A stretch of DNA of 5,577 nt. Origin: Bacteroidia bacterium (GTDB lineage Bacteria; Bacteroidota; Bacteroidia; Chitinophagales; Saprospiraceae). The DNA is taken from assembly GCA_030432855.1 (NCBI GenBank), contig JAUILM010000425.1, positions 1 to 5,577 on the forward strand, in the 5' to 3' direction. Positions 1 to 5,577 of the stretch are shown here, one piece after another. The stretch's first letter is position 1. Each line of letters begins with the position of its first letter. The position numbers and the translations under genes were made by a program. The notes below the pieces were generated by a model. That model had not been told where the DNA came from and did not search any database. It saw only the letters and a program-made list of their open reading frames with translations.

Positions 1-71
1 ATACTTATGGACTTTCACCAATTCCAGCCTAAATTTAATAACTTATCAGCAACATATTTTGTGATCCTAAC

Positions 72-3035
72 ATGCGCGTAGTATTTACCTATCTCACACT
101 CATATTACTGATTGTCTTTCTTGATTCATGTACATCAGCTGACGGATCCCAGGTAGTTCCTGAAGGCTTCAAATTGCATCCTGATTTTGATATGCAATTG
201 GTGGCTGCCGAGCCTATGGTCTTTGATCCAGTCGACATGGAAGCGATGCCCGATGGTACACTGTTCGTCCTTGAAATGCCCGGATACCCTAACCGGGAGC
301 AACAAAGTCGTTTAGTTCGCCTCCGGGATCTGGATGGAGATGGAATGTATGATGATCGACATGTTTTTGCAGACACTCTGAGACAGGCTACTTCCTTTAT
401 TTCTTATGGAGATGGTTTCCTGGTGGCTGCACCACCATTTTTATTAGAAGTAAGTGATTTGGATGGTGATGGAACAGCCGAAACGAGGACTCGTATTATG
501 GAGGGCTTTAGTGATGGGAACCTCCAACACAATTTTAATGGTCTTACTCTGGGTCTGGACAACTGGATTTACGCCACCAATGGTGGAAACGGAGGTAAAG
601 TGGTGTGGCTGGATCAACCTAAAGACACGGTTAGACTGTACGGAAGCGATTTTAGATTCAAAATTGATCAAAGGATTCTGGAAAGAATTGGCCGCTCATC
701 CGGTGGCTTTGAAATGGCATTTGATGATTGGGGGCACATCTTTACTACCAATAACATTGTGCACATTTCCCATCTCGTCTATCCCAACAGATATTTTCAA
801 GGCATGATCCTGGACCCAATTCACACCCGAAACAATATTTCAGATCATGATATTGACGGGCTGGCCAGATTGTATCCGATAGGAGTACAAGAAACGCGAG
901 TGAATCATCCTGAACAGTCGGGGTTTTTCTCCGGAGCATGTGGAATCACGTACTACGGTGGAGGTAATTTTCCCAGTCTGGAAGGCATGCAATTCTTCGT
1001 GCCCGATGTAGTTTTAAATCTTGTACATCGGGATGTAGTACGGGCTTCCGGCGCTTCCTTTGCAGCCAGCAGGGGGAGAGATGGCGTTGAATTCCTGGCA
1101 TCGACTGACCGGTATTTTCGGCCGGTAAATATGCAAGTGGGACCACAGGGAGAAATGTATCTGTTGGACATGCACCGTACGGTGATAGAACACCCAGAGT
1201 GGATACCAGATGAAATCGAGAAGGATCTGGATCTGGATGCTGGAAAAGAGAAAGGTCGAATCTATAGGATCATAGACAGAGGGGCAGAGGCTGCCACAGG
1301 ACAGTACAATGTCGATGATGTTTCTTCATTGGTGAGTGCCCTGGGAGATGCTAATCAATATTGGAGGATGTTGGCACACAGTGAGTTGCAGCGCATTGAT
1401 GCCGATGTCTCGTCGGTTTTACAACCTCTACTTTCTGATCCTGACATCTCCCCATTTCAAAAAATGCACGCCTTATGGATTCTAAATAATCGAAATGATC
1501 TAAGTGTTGATGGGCTGATGACATGCCTTCAAATGGATGAATCTGGCTTGTTGGAACAGGCTATTTTGGTAGGGGAGTCATATCTGGATGATGATCGTGT
1601 TGCCGAGAGCATATATCAACTCATCAAGCATAGTGATAAGCGAGTGGTAACACAGGCACTTTTGACATTATCCCTGACTTCCGACCAATTTTGGACCGAT
1701 ACGAGGAAGGATGGACTTTTAAGCGCCATGGAGCAGGAACAGGATCCATATCTGAGAAATGTATTTATTATTTGCGCTCAACGGAGTGCCGACTTCTACA
1801 TTTTAAATCTCGCCTCCATGCAGGAGATGTCAGAGCCTAATGAGAGACTTCACATTATAGAAGGACTCACAAGGAACTTTGTTTCTTCAGTAGAGGGTAC
1901 ACAAGTTGAAAGGTTATTAAATGAAATGGTTGTAATGCAGGATATTCTTCCTCATGCTATGCATAGTTTTCTGGAAGGAATGGTGGAAGGTTTGAGGGAT
2001 CGGGCCAATCCAATCCGGGTAGGTAGAGAAATACAACCATTATTAGAAGCGCTCTCCGACCAGGGTGACAATCATACGAAATTGCTGGTAAGGCAACTTG
2101 CTGATTTACTGGATCTAAAGATGCTACCGCTATCACCTGGTGTATTACAAAAACTCGAGATGATGATCCAGGATACAACCGTCACCGTGGAGGAAAGGGC
2201 CGAAGCTTTGGCTTTGGCGGGTTCAGCTTCATCTGATCGCCTTATGCCTTTGGTCGAGAAGATGTTAGATCTCCGCAACCCCGCAACATTACAGAATCGG
2301 GCACTGGACATGTTGGCAGGATTGCCGGATAAGCGACAAGCAGCAAATGTTCTATTGAAGGCCTGGAGGCAGATGAGCCCGGCAGTCAGATATAGAGCAA
2401 GTACCATGCTGATTTATGAGCATGAAGTGCATGATCTGCTGTTAGACGCCATTGATGAGGGACATGTCAGCGTGGGTGAATGTAATTTTGATCTTGAAAG
2501 ACGTCGGGAACTCCTGGGTAGTGACCAGAAGGCCGTGCGGGAAAGAGCAAGTTCATTATTCACAGATGCGGGTGTGGTCACTCGTAGCGAAGCACTCGCA
2601 AAGATGCGGCCGGCTCTGGATCTGACCGGTGACCTGGCCAGTGGTAGAGAATTGTTCTCCATACACTGTGGTACCTGTCATCGCTTTGCTGATCAGGGTA
2701 TCGCGGTGGGGCCGGATCTCACTGAAATAAGTCGAAAGAGTGCCGAGACTCTATTGCATGATATTGTGGATCCAAATGCCGTAGTGGATCCTGAATATGT
2801 GCAACAGACAATTATAGACAAGAACGGTACTCGAATGGATGGGGTAATCATAAGTGAGTCAGATCAGCTGATCACGCTCCTACAGGCAGGAGGAGAGTCC
2901 GTCTCTATTCCAAGATCCGGTGTAGAAAGCATTTCGGCAAGTGGCAGATCCCTGATGCCAGAGGGTTTTGAGGTCACTTTCTCACCTCAGCAGATGGCAG
3001 ATCTTCTTCAATATCTAAATCAGGGAGTTGAGTGA
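72..3035 (+). CDS. PVC-type propeller / HEAT-like / cytochrome c lipoprotein (putative membrane-bound dehydrogenase)
   Basis: This is a 987-residue exported lipoprotein. Residues 1-19 form a hydrophobic signal peptide ending in the lipobox-like LDSC, so Cys20 should be lipidated; Asp at -2 is atypical. Residues ~30-405 resemble the 'putative membrane-bound dehydrogenase' beta-propeller domain (TIGR02604-like), with the typical stretches VGPQGEMYLLDMHR (356-369) and KGRIYRI (394-400). Two DxDxDG calcium-type loops are visible (D86/D88/D90 and D129/D131/D133). Residues ~415-845 are helical and HEAT-like. Residues ~850-985 match the PVC-type heme-binding domain (TIGR02603-like): CGTCH at 866-870 binds heme c, and Met962 in SLMPEG is the likely distal ligand. 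The family is common in Planctomycetes, Verrucomicrobia and Bacteroidota; substrates are mostly unknown, and a sugar or alcohol oxidised at the envelope is an inference. ATG at 72 is the only usual start after an in-frame TAA at 39-41; no Shine-Dalgarno sequence precedes it, which is normal in Bacteroidota. No partner gene is visible on this strand. Confidence 0.92.
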   Translation: MRVVFTYLTLILLIVFLDSCTSADGSQVVPEGFKLHPDFDMQLVAAEPMVFDPVDMEAMPDGTLFVLEMPGYPNREQQSRLVRLRDLDGDGMYDDRHVFADTLRQATSFISYGDGFLVAAPPFLLEVSDLDGDGTAETRTRIMEGFSDGNLQHNFNGLTLGLDNWIYATNGGNGGKVVWLDQPKDTVRLYGSDFRFKIDQRILERIGRSSGGFEMAFDDWGHIFTTNNIVHISHLVYPNRYFQGMILDPIHTRNNISDHDIDGLARLYPIGVQETRVNHPEQSGFFSGACGITYYGGGNFPSLEGMQFFVPDVVLNLVHRDVVRASGASFAASRGRDGVEFLASTDRYFRPVNMQVGPQGEMYLLDMHRTVIEHPEWIPDEIEKDLDLDAGKEKGRIYRIIDRGAEAATGQYNVDDVSSLVSALGDANQYWRMLAHSELQRIDADVSSVLQPLLSDPDISPFQKMHALWILNNRNDLSVDGLMTCLQMDESGLLEQAILVGESYLDDDRVAESIYQLIKHSDKRVVTQALLTLSLTSDQFWTDTRKDGLLSAMEQEQDPYLRNVFIICAQRSADFYILNLASMQEMSEPNERLHIIEGLTRNFVSSVEGTQVERLLNEMVVMQDILPHAMHSFLEGMVEGLRDRANPIRVGREIQPLLEALSDQGDNHTKLLVRQLADLLDLKMLPLSPGVLQKLEMMIQDTTVTVEERAEALALAGSASSDRLMPLVEKMLDLRNPATLQNRALDMLAGLPDKRQAANVLLKAWRQMSPAVRYRASTMLIYEHEVHDLLLDAIDEGHVSVGECNFDLERRRELLGSDQKAVRERASSLFTDAGVVTRSEALAKMRPALDLTGDLASGRELFSIHCGTCHRFADQGIAVGPDLTEISRKSAETLLHDIVDPNAVVDPEYVQQTIIDKNGTRMDGVIISESDQLITLLQAGGESVSIPRSGVESISASGRSLMPEGFEVTFSPQQMADLLQYLNQGVE

Positions 3036-3089
3036 GTGTGAGTGTGAGTGTGAGTTTGGGTGTGGGTGTGGGTTTGAGTGTGGGTGTGA
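3030..3089 (+). repeat. Degenerate hexamer tandem repeat, GTGTGA/GTGTGG type, ten units
   Basis: Ten consecutive 6-base units can be read directly: GAGTGA, GTGTGA x3, GTTTGG, GTGTGG x2, GTTTGA, GTGTGG, GTGTGA. The first unit is the last sense codon plus the stop codon of the cytochrome lipoprotein gene. Because the unit is two codons long and in frame, TGA recurs at 3033, 3039, 3045 and 3051. Low-complexity arrays of this kind arise by replication slippage. The array fades into a G-rich tail to about 3120. Confidence 0.85.
3058..3084 (+). other. Possible G-quadruplex sequence
   Basis: Four GGG tracts lie at 3058-3060, 3064-3066, 3070-3072 and 3082-3084, with loops of 3, 3 and 9 nt; the last loop is longer than the common 7-nt limit. 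Two more tracts follow at 3109-3111 and 3115-3118. On the coding strand this could form a quadruplex in DNA or in the 3' UTR of the lipoprotein mRNA. It is a by-product of the hexamer array, and function is unproven. Confidence 0.35.
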
Positions 3090-3142
3090 GTGCTTGTAGT
3101 TGGAAGCTGGGAGTGGGGTGCGAGAAGTTGCGAACTGTAATC

Positions 3143-3157
3143 GCCGAAGTATTCGGC
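3143..3157 (+). terminator. Short perfect hairpin, weak candidate terminator of the lipoprotein gene
   Basis: GCCGAA-GTA-TTCGGC is a perfect 6-bp stem with a 3-nt loop, 108 nt after the lipoprotein stop codon. No T-run follows, so it is not a classical intrinsic terminator. It may still block 3' exonuclease or slow polymerase. It is the only compact stem in the first 150 bases downstream of the gene. Confidence 0.25.
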
Positions 3158-3377
3158 ACAACTCAATTAGATTGAATTGAATGCGATATTTCTTTCCATT
3201 CTAATGCAGTTTAAGGTTGAGAAGGAAGAGTGCATGATTGGAATTTAGGTGGTTTAGAGTGTGTCTACATTTAAAATTTTAAAAGCTAATATCCCCATGT
3301 GAAGATTTCAAAGGGGTCTTTAAGAGTCGATTTTTAGGCTTTTTTTTTGCGAGTCTGACTGCAATTTATATAAAGGT

Positions 3378-3418
3378 AGGACGTCGGATTCAAAGTGGTC
3401 TTGAGAGAAAGATGGCAT
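3378..3418 (+). repeat. 41-bp direct repeat, copy 1
   Basis: This copy is identical over 41 bases to 3811-3851, with an offset of 433 bp. It begins AGGACGTCGGATTC and contains AAAGTGGTC (3392-3400). Diverged echoes follow within 75 bases: AAAGTGGTC again at 3427-3435 and GTCGGAT at both 3383-3389 and 3451-3457. Such short internally repeated GTGGTC motifs recall the multiple-repeat termini of IS21-family elements in Bacteroidota; that link is from memory and not proven. Confidence 0.85.
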
Positions 3419-3505
3419 GTAATCCAAAAGTGGTCAATTTTAATGCTCATGTCGGATCGAAAATACTTTGGTATAATGCTTAAGGCAAGAACTTTTTATT
3501 TCCAG

Positions 3506-3760
3506 ATGCCTCCGGCGGCCCGCTTTTGGCAGCAAAAGCGGGGCAAAACTGCCAGCCGTTACCCTTGGTCGGTCACACTAAGCGATCTTCCGCTATACAA
3601 AATAAACTCGCGGATATTCCTGGGTAAATTATGTCTTTCTTGGTAGCACGGTGGTTCTTGCTGTCTTCCCGCTTCCATCTGCTCATACAGTATTTTGTAT
3701 GGCCACTTCAGATCACTTGTGTGACGCTCGCCCAATGCTAAAAGGCTGGAATTTAGGCAT
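3506..3760. repeat. Large imperfect inverted repeat element, probable dispersed structured repeat
   Basis: The two halves pair in the correct nested order. ATGCCT 3506-3511 pairs with AGGCAT 3755-3760, CCAGCC 3552-3557 with GGCTGG 3744-3749, and GTCACAC 3572-3578 with GTGTGAC 3719-3725. AAGCGATCT 3580-3588 pairs with AGATCACTT 3710-3718 with one mismatch, and ATACAAAATA 3595-3604 with TATTTTGTAT 3691-3700. The third and fourth segments form one near-continuous arm with a single bulged T. The left half also carries its own hairpin at 3519-3542. No open frame spans it convincingly. It reads as a non-coding element of about 255 bp, either a MITE-like insertion or a structured-RNA-type repeat. 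The similarity of its GC-rich left part to dispersed intergenic repeats of Bacteroidota is an impression from memory. Confidence 0.6.
3519..3542. repeat. Perfect 9-bp hairpin inside the large element
   Basis: CCCGCTTTT (3519-3527) and AAAAGCGGG (3534-3542) are perfect inverted repeats around the 6-nt loop GGCAGC. The stem has no counterpart in the right half of the large element, so it would be a side branch. No T-run follows on either strand, so an intrinsic terminator role is not favoured. Confidence 0.7.
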
Positions 3761-3810
3761 AAAAAAACATCATATCATAAATTGGGTTAACACAAATTTC
3801 CAGATAAGAA

Positions 3811-3851
3811 AGGACGTCGGATTCAAAGTGGTCTTGAGAGAAAGATGGCAT
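3811..3851 (+). repeat. 41-bp direct repeat, copy 2
   Basis: This copy is identical to 3378-3418 and in the same orientation. It lies just outside the right end of the dyad-symmetric element and about 120 bases from the end of the deacetylase gene. Homology stops abruptly after it: the second AAAGTGGTC that follows copy 1 is missing here. The two copies bracket the central element, as recombination or a nested insertion would leave them. Confidence 0.85.
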
Positions 3852-3971
3852 TTACACAAAAGCTAAAATTAAGCATTACGTTCTGTTCATACTCGGAGAT
3901 GTTGATTGGAACACGTGTGAGAGCCTTATTTTCTTACTGGAGTATTTAGCGGAAATTATTCTCTTTTTGTA

Positions 3972-4799
3972 TTAGTCTTTTCCTCGCTGCGACCGAATAT
4001 ATGCAGCAATCTCACATACCGGTGCCATCCATATATTTTTTCCGGAAGAACGCACATAATCTATCACGGCTTCAAGCGTCTTCAGGTCGGTTGTCAACTC
4101 CTTTTTAGTGCCCATGTCGTGACCAGCGAGTATAAGCCAGGAGGATTCCTGCATGGTTTTATCCAAAATAGGTTTTAGGTCCTCAAAGTTTTTATTGTCC
4201 ATCGGGAATCCCATTAGTTGCGAAAGGTCACATACCTCTGGGTTGTTGGCACTCTCATCCTGCCATCCACGCCCTGAGAGAAAGGATTTCGCCACAAGCG
4301 GGATATAGCTCTGTACCTGGGTCCCTCGCCCTACGAACGTTTGCCCGCAGGGGTAGGCGAAACTCTGCGGCTTGGTACCTATCAGTGAATCTAACTGCCG
4401 ATTAGACTCTTCGAGCTCATATCGCATACGCTCCAGGTCCATATCTTCCAGTCTGTAGGGACGACTGGTGTCAAAGTTAGCTGAGCAGGGATGTGTCAGG
4501 GTATGGTTACCTATTTCATGACCATTTAGGATAGCATCTCTCCATATCTCAATTCTTTGAGTCAGACTCCAGATACTGGCATAGAAAGTGGCCTGTACAT
4601 CCAGTTTGTCCAATACCGCAAGTCCACTATCAGCCTGACTAGGACGTGCGTCATCGAAGGTGAAACTGATCGCACCATCAACACCTTCAGGCCATGTAAA
4701 AGATGTGTCCCGGATTTTGGAAACTGAGGGTTTTTCCGGAATTACCAGATTCGCATGGCAAAGGGTAAGAATCAATATGCTCAATACATGTGCCAGCAT
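3972..4799 (-). CDS. Polysaccharide deacetylase family protein (NodB homology domain, carbohydrate esterase 4-like)
   Basis: This is a complete 275-residue protein, close to a bare NodB domain. Family members hydrolyse N- or O-acetyl groups from glycans such as chitin oligomers, peptidoglycan or xylan using a divalent metal. The catalytic motifs are in order: SFTFDDA (45-51), where Asp49 is the likely base and Asp50 a metal ligand; HEIGNHTLTHP (94-104), with ligands His99 and His103; FAYPCG (147-152), the motif 3 position; and LAGHDMG (224-230), with His227 at the motif 5 position. The Asp-His-His metal triad is intact, so activity is expected; the substrate cannot be read from sequence. A hydrophobic N-terminus (residues 1-17, possible cleavage after CHA) suggests export, although the n-region lacks Lys or Arg, so secretion is less certain. 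ATG at 4799 is supported by AGAAGGA just upstream. It lies 14 nt after the NIPSNAP gene and is probably co-transcribed with it. No clear terminator follows it. Confidence 0.92.
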   Translation of the reverse strand: MLAHVLSILILTLCHANLVIPEKPSVSKIRDTSFTWPEGVDGAISFTFDDARPSQADSGLAVLDKLDVQATFYASIWSLTQRIEIWRDAILNGHEIGNHTLTHPCSANFDTSRPYRLEDMDLERMRYELEESNRQLDSLIGTKPQSFAYPCGQTFVGRGTQVQSYIPLVAKSFLSGRGWQDESANNPEVCDLSQLMGFPMDNKNFEDLKPILDKTMQESSWLILAGHDMGTKKELTTDLKTLEAVIDYVRSSGKNIWMAPVCEIAAYIRSQRGKD

Positions 4800-4802
4800 A
4801 GA

Positions 4803-4809
4803 TCCTTCT
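4803..4809 (-). promoter_or_regulatory. Ribosome binding site of the deacetylase gene
   Basis: Read on the minus strand, AGAAGGA lies in the 14-nt gap between the NIPSNAP stop codon (TAA, 4816-4814) and the ATG at 4799. The GG is 4 nt from the ATG, a slightly short spacing. No other ATG, GTG or TTG in this frame is near, so the site supports this start. The short gap suggests translation of the two genes is coupled. Confidence 0.55.
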
Positions 4810-4813
4810 GTCT

Positions 4814-5577
4814 TTAGAAATCTGAGTATTCGGTAGAAAACAATAAGTAGATATCAGCGTGTGATACAGTATTCTGATATTCCTCCCTACCTGATAATTC
4901 CTTCCAGGCCGGGGCTGCACGAAATGCGTCCCAATGCTCATTTCTCGAGTCCATATCTTCAAAACTTGTCATATAGATCAGATTGGGTTGGTTAGGTCCT
5001 GCAATCACCTCAGCATAAAATATGGCATTAAATTCCAGGTCTTCAAAGAGGGCAACCTCCCCACCTTCATTAAACATCTCCACCTTCTTTCGATACAATT
5101 TTTCACCAGCACCCTCATAACTTCGAAGCTCAAAGACTTGATCTTTTCGAGGTGTTTCAAAGGAAGGAGTACTCATTTTTGGCATCATTTTGAAGGCATG
5201 GCCGATAGTAGTTTCGATTCTCAGATATGCAGGAGCGTCATGAGGTGCAAACCAATAGGAGTCAGACATTTTTTGGTGCTGCTCGTCATTTGAAAGCACG
5301 TCAGCCAGATGCATCAGTCCCTCCAGTGAACTAGAACTTGTCAATATTATGATCTTTTTAGTAGACATGGTGTCAATACCAATGGGTTTAAAAACACCGA
5401 TATTTTCAAAGCCCAGCTTATGAGCCGAGGGTATATACGCGTCCTTCAAATATTGATCTACCATTGCTACCTGCTCATCGCTATTCAGGTAGTACGTTTT
5501 CAACTCATAGTACTCCCGACCCTGACCAAAGGATGAAGTAGTAGATAGCAGACTAAGACAAAGTATTGAGGCAAAAA
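4814..5577 (-). CDS. NIPSNAP family protein, secreted, 5' end outside the window
   Basis: The reading frame is open to the right edge, so this gene is partial at its 5' end. The 24 codons upstream of the TTG at 5503 read as a hydrophobic stretch rich in Leu and Ser followed by GQGREYYELKTYYL. This is a Sec signal peptide and mature N-terminus typical of Bacteroidota NIPSNAP proteins, so the true start lies a few codons beyond 5577. About 253 residues are visible, near the usual full length. The protein has two related alpha/beta halves: the first begins at REYYELKTYY, and the second is the recognisable NIPSNAP domain starting at VFELRSYEG (5137-5111) and running through HWDAFRAAPAWKEL. The fold is a dimeric ferredoxin-like alpha/beta barrel; bacterial members have no firmly established reaction. 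The gene ends 14 nt before the deacetylase and is probably the upstream member of the same operon. The promoter is not in the window. Confidence 0.9.
   Translation of the reverse strand, partial: FASILCLSLLSTTSSFGQGREYYELKTYYLNSDEQVAMVDQYLKDAYIPSAHKLGFENIGVFKPIGIDTMSTKKIIILTSSSSLEGLMHLADVLSNDEQHQKMSDSYWFAPHDAPAYLRIETTIGHAFKMMPKMSTPSFETPRKDQVFELRSYEGAGEKLYRKKVEMFNEGGEVALFEDLEFNAIFYAEVIAGPNQPNLIYMTSFEDMDSRNEHWDAFRAAPAWKELSGREEYQNTVSHADIYLLFSTEYSDF

Larger units (their letters stand above)
3036..3971. other. Convergent intergenic region rich in repeats, no credible gene
   Basis: About 936 bases separate two converging transcription units. Open frames here are short, lack recognisable protein features and cross repeat boundaries, so none is called. 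The region holds the hexamer array, a G-rich tract, a small hairpin, two 41-bp direct repeats and a large dyad-symmetric element, each listed separately. Within 3160-3377 there is only AT-rich DNA with a run of nine T (3340-3348) and no clear stem before it. Within 3852-3971 I see nothing beyond a short palindrome, ACACGTGT (3911-3918). Confidence 0.75.

Noticed and set aside
51..71. Bacteroidota-type -7 promoter box (TATTTTG at 55-61) before the lipoprotein gene
   Set aside because: It is one base short of the TAnnTTTG pattern, has no matching -33 TTG box at the right distance and is only 10 nt from the start codon.
2974..3159. Minus-strand frame rich in Thr, Pro, Leu and Lys
   Set aside because: Its composition is simply the hexamer array translated on the other strand, and it overlaps the end of the lipoprotein gene.
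3325..3361. Intrinsic terminator at the run of nine T (3340-3348)
   Set aside because: I could not find a stable GC-rich stem directly before the T-run on the + strand, nor on the minus strand with a T-run in the right place.
3395..3646. Open frame of 83 codons starting with GTG on the + strand
   Set aside because: It starts inside direct repeat copy 1, runs through the dyad element and has no recognisable domain or ribosome binding site. It shares the residues VLRERWH with the frame at 3651-3866 only because of the 41-bp repeat.
3378..3851. CRISPR-like arrangement of direct repeats
   Set aside because: There are only two identical copies, 433 bp apart, with no regular spacers and no cas genes.
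3651..3866. Open frame of 71 codons on the + strand
   Set aside because: It crosses the right arm of the inverted repeat and the second direct repeat, and has no protein family features; it is a by-product of the repeats.
4687..5293. Frames of 91 codons (-, 4687-4962) and 119 codons (+, 4934-5293) overlapping the right-hand genes
   Set aside because: They are shadows of the NIPSNAP and deacetylase genes, which have clear family motifs in their own frames.
5545..5577. Lipoprotein signal in the NIPSNAP N-terminus (Cys in the hydrophobic stretch)
   Set aside because: The residues before the Cys read SIL, and Leu at -1 does not fit a lipobox; the hydrophobic stretch also continues past it, as in an ordinary Sec signal peptide.

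Overview
The window looks like chromosomal DNA of a Bacteroidota bacterium, probably of the Cytophagales/Cyclobacteriaceae type. The basis is gene content: a lipoprotein of the PVC-type propeller/HEAT/cytochrome c class, a secreted NIPSNAP protein with the REYYELKTY-like mature N-terminus common in that phylum, no Shine-Dalgarno sequence before the first gene, and repeat-rich intergenic DNA. This is inference from family resemblance; no marker gene is present.

Layout. Positions 72-3035 (+) encode a complete 987-residue lipoprotein with an N-terminal beta-propeller 'membrane-bound dehydrogenase' domain, a helical HEAT-like middle and a C-terminal single-heme cytochrome domain (CGTCH). Positions 5577-3972 (-) hold two genes in tandem, 14 nt apart: a NIPSNAP-family protein whose 5' end lies beyond the right edge, then a small polysaccharide deacetylase (NodB fold) with its catalytic motifs intact. 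The two transcription units converge.

Between them lie about 936 bases (3036-3971) with no credible gene but much structure. In order: a degenerate GTGTGA-type hexamer array that begins inside the last codons of the cytochrome gene and contains a possible G-quadruplex; a small hairpin; two identical 41-bp direct repeats (3378-3418 and 3811-3851); and, between them, a roughly 255-bp element (3506-3760) whose two halves are an interrupted inverted repeat with at least five matching arm segments in the correct nested order. This resembles a dispersed, non-coding mobile or structured repeat. The AAAGTGGTC motifs near the direct repeats recall ends of IS21-type elements, but no transposase is present.

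How the genes work together. All three proteins appear to be exported. The cytochrome lipoprotein probably oxidises an unidentified substrate, possibly a sugar or alcohol, at the cell envelope and passes electrons to its heme. The deacetylase would remove acetyl groups from an envelope or environmental glycan. The NIPSNAP protein has no established reaction. Nothing in the sequence links the left gene to the right pair. The most notable part of the window is the nested repeat structure of the convergent intergenic region; no new enzymatic or defence system is evident.
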